64,000 nt of DNA from an uncultured Oscillibacter sp. (lineage in GTDB: Bacteria; Bacillota; Clostridia; Oscillospirales; Oscillospiraceae), in the NCBI GenBank assembly GCA_950097265.1, contig CATNDJ010000001.1:1-64000 (forward strand), given 5' to 3'. Made by a program: the position numbers and the translations under genes. The notes beneath the pieces were generated by a model. The model was given only the letters and a program-made list of their open reading frames with translations, ran no database searches and was not told the DNA's origin. Positions 7,599 to 15,850 of the stretch are shown here, in pieces. How positions within the stretch are numbered: the stretch's first letter is position 1; each line of letters starts with the position of its first letter.

Positions 7599-7893
7599 GC
7601 TACGGATACTCCCGATCTTCGAGGAGGACTTGAACGAGATCGTGGATTACATCACGTTCCGGCTCCAGAACCCAATCGCCGCCGAACATCTGGTGGACGA
7701 TATTGAAGCCGCCATACAGGAGCGGCTGCATTGCGCGGAGTCCTTCGAGCCCTATCGCTCCGCCAAGGAACGGCAGTATCCTTATTACCGCATCCAGGTG
7801 TGGAACTTTACGATTTTTTATGTAGTCATTGGCAATGTCATGGAGGTCCGGCGAATCCTTTACAGCCGCCGGGACCTCGGTAAGATAATTTGA
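7579..7893 (+). CDS. RelE/ParE-family toxin
   Basis: A 104-residue RelE/ParE-superfamily toxin starting at GTG 7579, inside the end of the antitoxin gene. The family pattern is visible: YELRILPIFEEDLNEIVDYI, a helical pair with NPIAAEHLVDDIEAAI, then YPYYRIQVWNFTIFYVV and VMEVRRILYSRRDL. RelE relatives cleave mRNA on the ribosome, ParE relatives poison gyrase; the sequence alone does not decide between them. The Arg-Arg and Tyr near the C-terminus favour an RNase-like site, with low certainty. Confidence 0.88.
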   Translation: MDGKRYELRILPIFEEDLNEIVDYITFRLQNPIAAEHLVDDIEAAIQERLHCAESFEPYRSAKERQYPYYRIQVWNFTIFYVVIGNVMEVRRILYSRRDLGKII

Positions 7894-7895
7894 AA

Positions 7896-7932
7896 ATCAG
7901 CCCGCCGGGATTCACCGCCCCGGCGGGCTGTC
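7896..7932 (-). terminator. Terminator at the end of the VirD4 (locus A) transcript
   Basis: CAGCCCGCCGGG and CCCCGGCGGGCTG form a strong stem with a short loop. On the minus strand it is followed by ATTTTC. The stem includes the last codons of virD4 and could also slow transcription coming from the toxin gene on the other strand. Confidence 0.7.
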
Positions 7933-9999
7933 GTCATCTTCATCGTCGTTGTCCCGCACGGCCTTGATCTCCACCATGCCCAGGCCGCCGGGGGCTTCCT
8001 GTTTCATGTCGGGAAGGTCATAGGCGGGCAAATCGTCTGCATGAAGTTCTGGCTTTGGCGAGGTTTTCGGGGCCGGAGGCGGTGGGTCCTCTTTTTTCAA
8101 AACCGGTTCCGGCGTTGGCTCTGGCGGAGCCTTTGTCTTTTCTTCTTCCCGCCGCACCCACTCTGGGGTGTAGTCGATGACCTTGCAGGGCTTCAGCGTG
8201 TTATAGTCCGGCAGCTCCTCCGGGGCCAGCTTGTACAGCAGGGCGGGCTTGCGGCCCTGGAACAGGGCGATGCACTGGCTCCGGTCCAAACGGAGGATTT
8301 CATCCGGGAGCATCAGATCCCGCTGGGTATTGCTCCGGGTCTGGGAGTAGGGCCGGGTGGAGGTGTAGACCGGAGAAAACAGCGGCATGAGCGGCATCTG
8401 GTTATTGGTGACGGAGATCGTCACCTTGCCGCATTTTTTGGAGATGTACTCTGCCGAGGTCAGGTCGTTGCAGCCCATGTAGAGGGTCTGGTCGAAGGTA
8501 GCCAGCTGGTTCTCCCACTCCTTGCCGGGATATTTTTCCTGCCACTGGCTGAGGGACTGGACCACCACCTGGCAGCTCATGTTGAAGCCCCGGATACTGT
8601 TCAGGGAATCCGCGATGCCCTCCATGTAGCCGATGTTGCAGTATTCGTCCAGGCAGAAGTTCACCAGCACCGGCAGGCGGCCGTTCTTGCCATGAAGCCG
8701 GGCGTAGTCGGAGAGCCGGGGGAACGCCAGGGAGAAGAACAGGGAGCTGAGGAAGCGGTAGGCGCTGTCCTGGGCGGAAATGATGACGAAGTAGGCGCAG
8801 GGCTTCTGCCCCGGCAGCAGCAGGTCCACGTCATGGTTCCGGGTGATGGCGTCCACCAGCTTGTTCTGGAAGATGGCGAGACGGTTGCCAAGGCCGATGG
8901 CGATGTTGCCCCAGAGGTTTTCACGGGCCTTGAGGAACAGGCCATGATGGCCTTTTGCCGGGTGTTCCGGCGGCAGAGCGGCCAGGATGCGGTTGATTTC
9001 GTTGATGCTCTTGTTGGCCAGAAGCTGGTACACATCCCCCAGGCCCCGCTGCTCTATGGGCAGCAGATTCCCCTGGTCGTCTTTGAGGTTGCAGACATAG
9101 TGGATGAGGGCCATGAGCAGGTTCAGCTCCGCCCGGCTCCAGAAGTCGTCGGCCTCTTTCGCCCCGGAGGTGTTCTGGATGATGGTGTTGGCTACCGTCT
9201 GGACCAGCTGCGTTTCCTTCTCCAAAGAGTACAGACAGTTCCAGCCGTCCGAATGAGCCATGTCCAAGAAGTTCACGGCCTTGACGTAGTGGCTCTTTTC
9301 GATGAAGTACGGAGACAGCTTTTCAAACAGCTCCCCTTTCGGATCTGTCACAAAAACGGATTCTCCCCTCTGGGCACAGCCCAGGAGGAAGGGGATGATG
9401 AAGCCCCTGGACTTTCCGCTGCCAGGGGCTCCGATACAGAGCAGGTTGTTGTTGTCGCCGGGAACCATCCGGTGGGCGGCGTAAGAGGCGTACTTGTCCA
9501 GGTCGTCGGGCCGGGTCTTGATCTTTCCCAGCATCATGCCCTTGACTTCCCGCGCCGGGCCGATTTCCAAGAAAGCCGCCATTTCCTTTTTCGTCAGGAA
9601 GCCGGAGGACCCGTGGGTGGCGTCCGGGAGGATATCGAAGCCCCGAGGGTCGTGGGTGTACTTATAGCCGGAGAACCAGATGTAGCCCTTCCTCGTGATG
9701 AGGCAGATCAGGAGGACGATCACGGCGGTAACGCCCAGGCCGAAGGGGGTGAAAAGTACGAGCCAGTTCTTGAAGGGATTGACCACCCAGATGCTTTCTG
9801 GCGGTGTCTCACCGGGCGGGCAGAAGGTGGAGGCGGTCCCCAGCTTCAGAGAATTGAGGAACATCCCGTAGAAGTACCAGGCTGTCAGTCCCAGGGGAAT
9901 GTAGACGGAAAATTTCTTTTTGTGGCGGTCATACCAGGGGCCGCACTTTTGAGCGATCTTATCTTCCAGCTCTTCCAGAAGCTTTGAAGGGCGGCGCAT
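7912..9999 (-). CDS. VirD4/TraG-type conjugative coupling protein (locus A)
   Basis: A coupling ATPase of about 695 residues. Two N-terminal membrane helices (about 30-50 and 75-105) precede the ATPase domain, with Walker A GAPGSGKS near residue 190 and Walker B as CLDEYCNIGYMEG near 445. The C-terminal 90 residues are Pro/Glu-rich and end in a run of Asp. It should link the DNA-relaxase complex to the VirB4/VirB6 channel at the membrane. The ATG at 9999 has GGAAGGAG nine bases upstream; the ATG at 10008 sits directly on that site and is less likely. The winged-helix gene upstream overlaps its 5' end, the same arrangement as in locus B. Confidence 0.93.
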   Translation of the reverse strand: MRRPSKLLEELEDKIAQKCGPWYDRHKKKFSVYIPLGLTAWYFYGMFLNSLKLGTASTFCPPGETPPESIWVVNPFKNWLVLFTPFGLGVTAVIVLLICLITRKGYIWFSGYKYTHDPRGFDILPDATHGSSGFLTKKEMAAFLEIGPAREVKGMMLGKIKTRPDDLDKYASYAAHRMVPGDNNNLLCIGAPGSGKSRGFIIPFLLGCAQRGESVFVTDPKGELFEKLSPYFIEKSHYVKAVNFLDMAHSDGWNCLYSLEKETQLVQTVANTIIQNTSGAKEADDFWSRAELNLLMALIHYVCNLKDDQGNLLPIEQRGLGDVYQLLANKSINEINRILAALPPEHPAKGHHGLFLKARENLWGNIAIGLGNRLAIFQNKLVDAITRNHDVDLLLPGQKPCAYFVIISAQDSAYRFLSSLFFSLAFPRLSDYARLHGKNGRLPVLVNFCLDEYCNIGYMEGIADSLNSIRGFNMSCQVVVQSLSQWQEKYPGKEWENQLATFDQTLYMGCNDLTSAEYISKKCGKVTISVTNNQMPLMPLFSPVYTSTRPYSQTRSNTQRDLMLPDEILRLDRSQCIALFQGRKPALLYKLAPEELPDYNTLKPCKVIDYTPEWVRREEEKTKAPPEPTPEPVLKKEDPPPPAPKTSPKPELHADDLPAYDLPDMKQEAPGGLGMVEIKAVRDNDDEDDDSPPGR

Positions 10000-11071
10000 C
10001 AATGACATCTCCTTCCGCGGTCAGAAATTGTGTATGGGGCGGTTCGTAGGGAACGGGCGGCCTGCCCGTCACCTCGGCAATCGTCTCGCCGGTGAGGATG
10101 AATACCCGGGCCTGGCCGGTGTCCCGGTATCGGGGGAACAGGACGGCCTCGGCCTGGCCCTCCAGGGCGGCGAGGGCGATTTTCGGGTGTCCTTCCTGCC
10201 GGGCAATGGAAACGGCGGCGTCCAGACGGCGCAGGTCCATGTCCGCCGCCATGACGAAGGGCATCTCCCGAAAAGAAGCGTCCCAGGCGGGATTCTCCGA
10301 TGGTTGGTACTCCCTTTTCAGAGCGGCCTGGGTGAGCTTCCGGCGGTAGTCCGACACAGACATGATTTGAAGCTGGACGGCTCCGGTATCGTCGCAGGAG
10401 AGCAGATGGACCGGGAACTGCAAACAGTGGTAAGCCGCGCCGTAGGAAATGAGTTTGGTATCCGTCCTTGGCTCGGAGGCTTCCAGTTCCGCCAGGATAT
10501 CGCCATAGCTTTCTCCGGCAAAGAGAAACACCCGCCGGGCGTCCCGGAAGCGGGCGGTCTGGTTGGTAAAGGCGTTCAGTTCATCCGTCAGGGCCAGCTT
10601 GCCGATACCAGGACAAACGTAATGCGCGGCGCAGAGCAGGTCCCCCAGGTGGGCGATGGCCGCTATTCGGGTGCTGCCCCAGGGATTCGCGCCTCGGTCC
10701 CGTGTAAGCGCCGAGAGGAACAGGGATGGGGATTCCGCCAGCTCCGCCATTGTCGCGGCAAAGGGATTTACCTTCCCCTGGTATGCGGTCAGGACCATCC
10801 TGGACAGGCGAAGCCGCCGCTGGATGATGGGTTCCCGATAGGATGGGGAGATATTCGGTATCGCGCTGTCCCCGTAAATCGTTTTGAGCAGTAGGGCGCC
10901 GCCGGCGGCAAGCATGAGGGCGCCGCTTTTTTCGTGGCGCCGGACCAGTTTCAGGGCAATCAGGTTTTCGCATTCCGTTTCGCTCAGGAGCTTTCTCAAT
11001 TCCTTTGGAAGAATGTATTGGCACCAGCAGAGCAGGCGCAGCGCGTCGATCTCCCGTTCGCTGAACAGCAT
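9959..11071 (-). CDS. Winged-helix protein upstream of VirD4 (locus A)
   Basis: A 370-residue protein of unknown role. The first 70 residues look like a winged helix (LFSEREIDALRLLCWCQYIL, then LRKLLSETECENLIALKLVRR). The rest is a mixed domain with no catalytic motif I can name. The locus B gene at 34007-35149 has the same layout and the same position just before virD4, so I treat them as paralogues. The start at 11071 has a GAGGGGGCGG site; an open frame extends further upstream but without one. The 3' end overlaps virD4. Resemblance to replication-relaxation proteins is possible but weak. A plasmid-processing or regulatory role is inference. Confidence 0.65.
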   Translation of the reverse strand: MLFSEREIDALRLLCWCQYILPKELRKLLSETECENLIALKLVRRHEKSGALMLAAGGALLLKTIYGDSAIPNISPSYREPIIQRRLRLSRMVLTAYQGKVNPFAATMAELAESPSLFLSALTRDRGANPWGSTRIAAIAHLGDLLCAAHYVCPGIGKLALTDELNAFTNQTARFRDARRVFLFAGESYGDILAELEASEPRTDTKLISYGAAYHCLQFPVHLLSCDDTGAVQLQIMSVSDYRRKLTQAALKREYQPSENPAWDASFREMPFVMAADMDLRRLDAAVSIARQEGHPKIALAALEGQAEAVLFPRYRDTGQARVFILTGETIAEVTGRPPVPYEPPHTQFLTAEGDVIDAPPFKASGRAGR

Positions 11072-11138
11072 GACCGCCCCCTCATATTCTGCATACCTGA
11101 TAGGCGGTTTTTTGGAAGGTTCCGTTTTTGAAGATATC

Positions 11139-11462
11139 CTACGCCTCTGCGCAATAGACAGGCCCGCCGGGCAGGGCCGCTGCCCACGCCGGGTCCCACA
11201 CGCTCTCGGCATAACAGGTCACATTCTCCGGCACAGAGGACTGAATTTGGATGCTGTCATCTCCCAGATAGTCCCGGAGGGAGCGAAGCATCCGCTCTGT
11301 CTCGCCGCGATTTTCAATGAACAGATAATCGCCGGAAATATCCGTAAAGTGGATGACCTCGGGAGAATCGGGGATATCGCCGGTGGAAAGGCTGGACGTG
11401 CGGATGAGCAAAGCGGCCCCGCAAAGCAGGGACGCCAGCGCAACAATCAGAAAACGCCTCAT
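11139..11462 (-). CDS. Small secreted or membrane-anchored protein, 107 aa
   Basis: Starts at 11462 with an AAGAGG site. Residues 1-22 form a signal peptide or membrane anchor (MRRFLIVALASLLCGAALLI). The rest is a small soluble domain with two Cys residues (C-Y-A-E-S and the C-terminal YCAEA) that might form a disulphide outside the cell. No family is recognised. It lies between the RusA-like gene and the winged-helix gene, after a terminator, so it may begin a separate transcript leading to virD4. Confidence 0.55.
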   Translation of the reverse strand: MRRFLIVALASLLCGAALLIRTSSLSTGDIPDSPEVIHFTDISGDYLFIENRGETERMLRSLRDYLGDDSIQIQSSVPENVTCYAESVWDPAWAAALPGGPVYCAEA

Positions 11463-11511
11463 ATCATAACCTCTTTCGCATATCAAATTGGCTTTGCCGT
11501 TGTTCCTGCAT

Positions 11512-11604
11512 GGGCCGAAACCGCCCTTTCGCCGTTCCGGCGAAAGAACGATTTCGGCCCTTTCCGGGGCCTCTATGCAGCGCCATTCTGATGGCTCTGC
11601 ATAG
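11512..11604. repeat. Two large inverted repeats in a gene-free stretch
   Basis: First structure: arms GGGCCGAAA (11512-11520) and TTTCGGCCC (11552-11560) enclose a second perfect hairpin, CTTTCGCCG (11526-11534) with CGGCGAAAG (11538-11546). Second structure: CTATGCAG (11573-11580) pairs with CTGCATAG (11597-11604), with an inner CCAT/ATGG. Neither has a T run. They lie in the 289-base stretch 11463-11751, which holds no gene. Confidence 0.8.
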
Positions 11605-11642
11605 TAGTCAGCAAAACCATTATTTCCAGAACCACCGTCATA

Positions 11643-11674
11643 TAAAAAAGCCCGTGTTTGCAAAGGTTTCGGGC
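11643..11674 (-). terminator. Intrinsic terminator after the RusA-like gene (locus A)
   Basis: On the minus strand AGCCCG and CGGGCT form a stem with a longer loop, followed by TTTTTTATA. It should end the transcript running through virB4 and the RusA-like gene. Confidence 0.65.
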
Positions 11675-11677
11675 TAC

Positions 11678-11753
11678 AGACACCCATCAGATTTTTGATT
11701 TTGTGCGGATCTGGAAAAAAGCCGCAATTCTGACGGGTATCGGATGGGTGTCT
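11678..11753. repeat. Long-range 11-bp inverted repeat flanking the RusA-like gene end
   Basis: AGACACCCATC (11678-11688) and GATGGGTGTCT (11743-11753) are perfect complements separated by 54 bases, which themselves include a GCGG/CCGC hairpin. The right arm overlaps the stop codon of the RusA-like gene. Function unknown; an RNA fold or a protein-binding site is possible. Confidence 0.7.
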
Positions 11754-12429
11754 AACACCCCCATCCGCCCCCATAGAAGGCGGCGGCGCTGCTGTGGCTG
11801 GAGCGGGCGGCGAAGAAATCCGAGGTTTCCGCTACGTCCAGCAGGGTAATGTGGCAGACGTTCAATTCGCTCCTCTCGGACAGCATTGCCAGGGCTAAAG
11901 TGAACTGGTCGTCGTCCGGGACCAGCCTGCCTTTGATGGCGTTGGACACCGCTTTCCAGCCCTTGTTGTCCTGATCAAAGATGTGCCGTCCCTCTACGCC
12001 GCAATGCTCCTCAATGACCAGCAGGGCCCTCTGGAAAAACGGCGGTTCCCGTCCGCTGGCCTCGAAGTCGTCCAGCAGGCGGCGGATGGTGTCGCTGAGC
12101 CATTCCGACGGCTGGTAGCGGCAGTGGGGCAGCAGGGTATTGAGCTGGATATGGAGCCAGCCGCAGCCGAACCGCTCCACAAATCCGGCAGTTTCCATCC
12201 GGGGCAGGACCGGCCGCTTGCCGTAGCCGCCCGCGCCGGGGGCGTGCTTTTCGCACAGCCTCCGCAGCTCCAGGGCAGACCGCTCAAAGGTCCCGGAGGC
12301 TTCCTCCAGGGCCTTTTGCAGCTTCTCCGGGGAACCGCTGTCCGCCAAGGCGGCGAGGGCGCCGGTGGCGCTGAACGCCTCACCTACAAGCTGCTGCATC
12401 CTTGTAATATCTTCTTTCATATTGTTCAT
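11752..12429 (-). CDS. Mobile-element protein with RusA-like acidic motif (locus A)
   Basis: A 225-residue protein. The N-terminal 65 residues are helical. The C-terminal part contains FDQDNKGWKAVSNAI with D152 and D154, then PDDDQF with D172-D174. That spacing (D-x-D-N, then Asp 18-20 residues on) is that of RusA-type Holliday-junction endonucleases. The locus B paralogue at 35347-36027 keeps the same residues although the overall sequence is very different. I recall this group as an uncharacterised DUF (possibly DUF6100), but the number is uncertain. Its ATG overlaps the virB4 stop. Nuclease activity is inference. Confidence 0.65.
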   Translation of the reverse strand: MNNMKEDITRMQQLVGEAFSATGALAALADSGSPEKLQKALEEASGTFERSALELRRLCEKHAPGAGGYGKRPVLPRMETAGFVERFGCGWLHIQLNTLLPHCRYQPSEWLSDTIRRLLDDFEASGREPPFFQRALLVIEEHCGVEGRHIFDQDNKGWKAVSNAIKGRLVPDDDQFTLALAMLSERSELNVCHITLLDVAETSDFFAARSSHSSAAAFYGGGWGC

Positions 12430-14390
12430 TCTTCCGCCGCCTTTCTCCTGGCCCGCAGGTCCGTGGGGGATGTGGTGATCGCGTCGTACTCCTTCGCCGT
12501 GGCGTGGAACTGGATGGGAACATGGTTGTAGCCGATGCAGAGAAGGCCCTCGCCCCGGCGGAAGCGGGTGATCTGCCGGACTTCATCCTCCGAGAGGTTC
12601 AGCACGCCTTGAATCAGCCGGGCCTCCTGTTCCTCCATCTGCATCACCAGCTTGATCCGGCTGGAGTCCAGGATGCCCTTGCCGTACTTGCCGCCGTCCA
12701 GGCCGAACAGGTCCTGCATCCCCTGGGTGGAGGTGACGGCGATGCCGCCTAAGCCCCGGATGGTCTTCACCATCTCCTGGACGAAGCCCGCCGCCAGGGG
12801 GTTGGAGTTGGCCCCTACCAGGCTCCACAGCTCGTCCGCGATGAGGGCGGAGAGATCTTCTCGGGAGTCCATGATGAGGTCGTTTGCGATGTCCGTGGCC
12901 CAGAAGATGCCGGGCAGCAGCAGGTCGTCCGGCATCCCGGAGGTGTCCAGGACAATGTACTTGTTGTCCAGGTCGATGTCGTTCCGCTGTCCCATGGCGG
13001 AGGCGGAGCCGGTGACGTACCGGGCCAGGACTACGGAAAGATGCTTGGTTTCGGGATTGTCAGCCAGAACCTTGTACCAATCCGCGATGATGGGCATTTC
13101 CACAAAGGCCCCGGTTTCGTCGGTAATGGTGTCATTGTCGAAGGTAATCCCATACTGCCGGTAGCACTCCACCAGGGAGGAATCCAGGTAGTTTTTATCC
13201 TCGTCGCTGAGGTCCCGCTTCTGGAGGGAGTACCAGATAATGAGCCGGGAAATCTTGTCGGCCAGCACGGAATCATCCCGGGCCGCCATATCCCGGAGGC
13301 CCGCGTAGGAATCCAGGGAGCGGCGGCGAATCGCCATGATGTTGGGGCAGTCCCGGGAGGAGGGGGACATCCGCAGGTACAGCCCGCCCAGAAGTTCGCA
13401 GAGGGGACGGAACTCGTGGCCCTTCTTGGGTACGATGAAAATGACCCGCCGCCCCTGCTGCCGGAGGCGGCCGCCCAGGCACTGGAGGGTGAACGTCTTT
13501 CCCGCGCCGGAGGAACCGCCGATCCAGCAGTTGCCGTTGGTGTATTTATAATCATCATAGGGGTCCAGGAACACGGGAGAACGGTTATAGAGGTTCAGCC
13601 CCAGGAACACGCCGTTGCGGTCGCTGAGCTCGTAGGAGGCAAAGGGAAACGCCGCCGCCACGCCGGAGGTCAGGGCATTGCGCCGGGACTTCCGCTCCAC
13701 GTCCGGGTCCAAGGCCAGCAGCGGCAGAGCGGAGAGGAACGCCTGCTCGTTCTTGTAGTCGCAGCGCCGGGCGATCATGTCAATGGAAACGCAGAGCTTT
13801 TCCACCGCCGTCACCCGCTGCTCCAGGGTTTCCGGGTCGTCGGCCACCACCTCCAACAGCGTGTGCATGTAGTAGAAGTCCTCCCCCTGGCGGTTCATCA
13901 CGTCCTTCAGGTAAAGGCCGGAGCTGATGGCGCTGTCCAGTTCCTCGAAGTCCTTGCGGGTGTCCTCCACGTCCCGCATCCGGGAGCGGTTGACCATGGT
14001 GGTCTGTGCGATCTTGGAGAGAATCTTGTCCTTGGGCTGGCGCTTGAAGATAAAGCTGAGGTTCACGCCCTCCCCGGCCTCCACCAGAGGGGCCAACCAG
14101 CAGGAGCCGACAGTCGTGGCGTAGCCGTAGCCGGTGACATAGAGGTAAGCGTGGTACACGCCGTCCACCACGATATAGTCCCGGCTCTTGGTGTCTACCG
14201 TGGTAGGGGAGAGGATGTCCAGGATGGTGGTGGAGCCGGATTCCAGCTCGGTCAGGTCCGGCTTTTCCTCGCCCATCAGCAGGCGCTTGAGGGAAAACCT
14301 CTCCTGGCCGTTCTTTTTGGCGGCGGGCTTTTTCTTCTTCGCCTTGGGAGGCGGGGCTTTTGCGGGTTTCTTTTTCAAAAGGGGATTCAT
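12426..14390 (-). CDS. VirB4/TraE-like conjugation ATPase, C-terminal part with ATPase domain (locus A)
   Basis: A 654-residue protein. Residues 1-27 are basic and Pro-rich. The VirB4 domain follows, with a Y-H-A-Y-L-Y-V core strand, Walker A GGSSGAGKT (291-299) and Walker B ALIADELWSL near 525. It aligns with the second two thirds of the locus B PrgI-VirB4 fusion (36758-39658). The matching first part is a separate gene at 15176-15850, and the MntA/HepT pair lies between the two. VirB4 ATPases drive assembly and substrate transfer of type IV secretion channels at the inner face of the membrane. The basic leader is not found in the fused version, so the split may be old and functional. Confidence 0.93.
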   Translation of the reverse strand: MNPLLKKKPAKAPPPKAKKKKPAAKKNGQERFSLKRLLMGEEKPDLTELESGSTTILDILSPTTVDTKSRDYIVVDGVYHAYLYVTGYGYATTVGSCWLAPLVEAGEGVNLSFIFKRQPKDKILSKIAQTTMVNRSRMRDVEDTRKDFEELDSAISSGLYLKDVMNRQGEDFYYMHTLLEVVADDPETLEQRVTAVEKLCVSIDMIARRCDYKNEQAFLSALPLLALDPDVERKSRRNALTSGVAAAFPFASYELSDRNGVFLGLNLYNRSPVFLDPYDDYKYTNGNCWIGGSSGAGKTFTLQCLGGRLRQQGRRVIFIVPKKGHEFRPLCELLGGLYLRMSPSSRDCPNIMAIRRRSLDSYAGLRDMAARDDSVLADKISRLIIWYSLQKRDLSDEDKNYLDSSLVECYRQYGITFDNDTITDETGAFVEMPIIADWYKVLADNPETKHLSVVLARYVTGSASAMGQRNDIDLDNKYIVLDTSGMPDDLLLPGIFWATDIANDLIMDSREDLSALIADELWSLVGANSNPLAAGFVQEMVKTIRGLGGIAVTSTQGMQDLFGLDGGKYGKGILDSSRIKLVMQMEEQEARLIQGVLNLSEDEVRQITRFRRGEGLLCIGYNHVPIQFHATAKEYDAITTSPTDLRARRKAAEE

Positions 14391-14407
14391 ATACTCACAT
14401 CCTTGGC

Positions 14408-14435
14408 TTGAATTTGTGGAGAAAATGCGTATAAT
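14408..14435 (+). promoter_or_regulatory. Promoter of the MntA/HepT operon
   Basis: TTGAAT (14408-14413), a 16-base spacer, then TATAAT (14430-14435), 44 bases before the mntA ATG. The consensus -10 makes it convincing. Confidence 0.75.
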
Positions 14436-14479
14436 AGAGATATAGAAGGTTGCTGCTTTTCGGAAAGGAGGCCGGTCTT

Positions 14480-14803
14480 ATGGTTTATACTTTGGAAGAA
14501 ATCAGCCGCCGCGTGCGGCCTGTGGCGGAAAAGTACAAGTTGAAAGCCGTATATGTGTTCGGCTCCTATGCCCGGGGAGAGGCCCGGGAGGACAGCGATG
14601 TTGATTTGCTGGTGGACGACACTGATTCTGGTCTGTGCGGTTGGGACTATGGAGGACTGTACAACGATTTGGAAGATGCGCTGAAAAAAGAACTTGACAT
14701 GGTAACGGTGGGTGCCTTGGAACAGCCTGTTCGCCATAAAAGTGACATTCATTTCCGTGAAGCCGTCGAGAAAGAGAGGTTGGAAATCTATGCTGCCGCG
14801 TGA
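14480..14803 (+). CDS. mntA: MntA-type nucleotidyltransferase antitoxin
   Basis: A 107-residue minimal nucleotidyltransferase. The active-site motif GS-x10-D-x-D is complete (G28, S29, D40, D42) and a third acidic residue follows in the ELDMV strand. MntA antitoxins neutralise HepT by transferring AMP units to a tyrosine of the toxin. The ATG at 14480 has AAAGGAGG at good spacing; the open frame extends to 14450 without a site. It overlaps hepT by 14 bases. GC content is clearly lower than in the flanking virB4 pieces, so the pair was probably acquired separately. Confidence 0.9.
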   Translation: MVYTLEEISRRVRPVAEKYKLKAVYVFGSYARGEAREDSDVDLLVDDTDSGLCGWDYGGLYNDLEDALKKELDMVTVGALEQPVRHKSDIHFREAVEKERLEIYAAA

Positions 14804-15140
14804 TCGCCAGCGATTGGAAAAAATCAAGGAGTATTGCGTATCTATTGAGGAAAGTGTTTCCCGCCACGGCACATCGTTTGACGCATTCCAAGAAGATCAA
14901 GAATATCAGCACTCCGCCGCGTTCCGTGTTTTGCAAATTGGCGAATTAGTCGGCAAGCTGTCAGAGGACTATCGCAATGCGACAAAAAGCCGTATCCCGT
15001 GGACGCAAATTAAGGCATTACGAAATGTAGTTGTCCATGATTATGGCCGAGTTAATATTAAAGCCCTTTGGGATACCATTACGGTCAATATTCCAGAGTT
15101 AAATCAATTCTGCGGAGAGCAGATTGCTGAAGATGAATAA
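14790..15140 (+). CDS. hepT: HepT-like HEPN toxin
   Basis: A 116-residue HEPN-domain protein. The RNase motif R-x4-H-x-Y is complete (R78, H83, Y85 in RNVVVHDY), the tyrosine being the residue AMPylated by MntA in characterised pairs. An upstream helix carries the FRVLQIGELVGKLS pattern typical of HepT/DUF86. It starts at ATG 14790 inside the end of mntA. The pair is transcribed against the conjugation operon and sits exactly between the genes for the two VirB4 pieces. It probably acts as an addiction or defence module for the element. Confidence 0.9.
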   Translation: MLPRDRQRLEKIKEYCVSIEESVSRHGTSFDAFQEDQEYQHSAAFRVLQIGELVGKLSEDYRNATKSRIPWTQIKALRNVVVHDYGRVNIKALWDTITVNIPELNQFCGEQIAEDE

Positions 15141-15148
15141 GGCCCTTG

Positions 15149-15175
15149 GGACACCGCACCAGCGGTGTCCTTTTC
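15149..15175 (+). terminator. Terminator after hepT
   Basis: GGACACCGC (15149-15157), loop ACCA, GCGGTGTCC (15162-15170), then TTTTCC. It ends the toxin-antitoxin transcript just before the convergent virB4 N-part gene. Confidence 0.85.
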
Positions 15176-15850
15176 CTATTCCTCGTAAATCCCATGCACC
15201 GCCGTCGTCATGTCAAACACGCCCTCCGGCAGCTTCACCCGGCGGCTGGTGCGCTTGTTGATAATCTCGTACAGCAGCTTCAGGATAAAATCGTCCGTGT
15301 ACCGGGGCTCCAGCACTTCCAGTTCGCAGACATCCAGGTACCGCCGGGCCGTGTCCGCCTCCTCGTTCAGCCGCTGGATGATAGCGGCAACGCTGTGCCC
15401 CTTGGACTTCATGTGGGCCTCATACTGGAAGACCAGGAAGAAGCGGTGCCGGATGGCGTCGCTGGCTACCCCCTGTCCGATCTGGGCGATGTTGTCCTCG
15501 ATCATCTCCCGGCAGGATTCGTTCTCCTCCTGTTCGGCAAAACCCTTCATCCGCTCCACATAGTCGGCGGTGTCCGCCGGGAGGGTCCGGGCCTCCAGCT
15601 GGAGATTGTCCGGGGCGATTTTCAGCCAGGCGGCGTAGCTGGCGATGATGTTCTGGCGGTCATTGGCGGATTTGAGGTAGATATTGACCGGCAGCACCTC
15701 CAGGATCTTGATGAAACGATTGTCCCGGGTGACCACCACGCCGCCCCGGATGTTCTTGATGGGAAGCCACGCCTGGATGCTGTCCCGGTAGGCCCCGCCC
15801 CCGGCGGCGGCTTTTACGCCTCCGCCGAAAATCAGTTCTTTCACGTTCAT
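15176..15850 (-). CDS. VirB4 N-terminal part (separate gene), locus A
   Basis: A 224-residue protein. It matches the stretch of the locus B fusion between the PrgI part and the VirB4 core: YRDSIQAWLPIKNIRGGVVV, TRDNRFIKILEVLPVNIYL, then RQNIIASYAAWLKIAP and a region ending RRYLDVCELEVLEPRYTDDF. No Walker motifs, as expected for this end. Its ATG overlaps the PrgI stop. It would have to assemble with the C-part encoded at 12426-14390. Whether this is a natural two-subunit VirB4 or a broken gene cannot be settled here; both parts have intact frames and starts, which favours function. Confidence 0.8.
   Translation of the reverse strand: MNVKELIFGGGVKAAAGGGAYRDSIQAWLPIKNIRGGVVVTRDNRFIKILEVLPVNIYLKSANDRQNIIASYAAWLKIAPDNLQLEARTLPADTADYVERMKGFAEQEENESCREMIEDNIAQIGQGVASDAIRHRFFLVFQYEAHMKSKGHSVAAIIQRLNEEADTARRYLDVCELEVLEPRYTDDFILKLLYEIINKRTSRRVKLPEGVFDMTTAVHGIYEE

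Noticed and set aside
8041-9987. 648-codon plus-strand frame opposite to virD4 (locus A)
   Set aside because: Shadow of the virD4 frame; no family features and no ribosome binding site.
14390-15176. Possible frameshift or stop mutation as reason for the two-piece VirB4
   Set aside because: The pieces are 786 bases apart, and the C-part has its own start and a basic leader absent from the fused form, so a simple point mutation does not explain the split.
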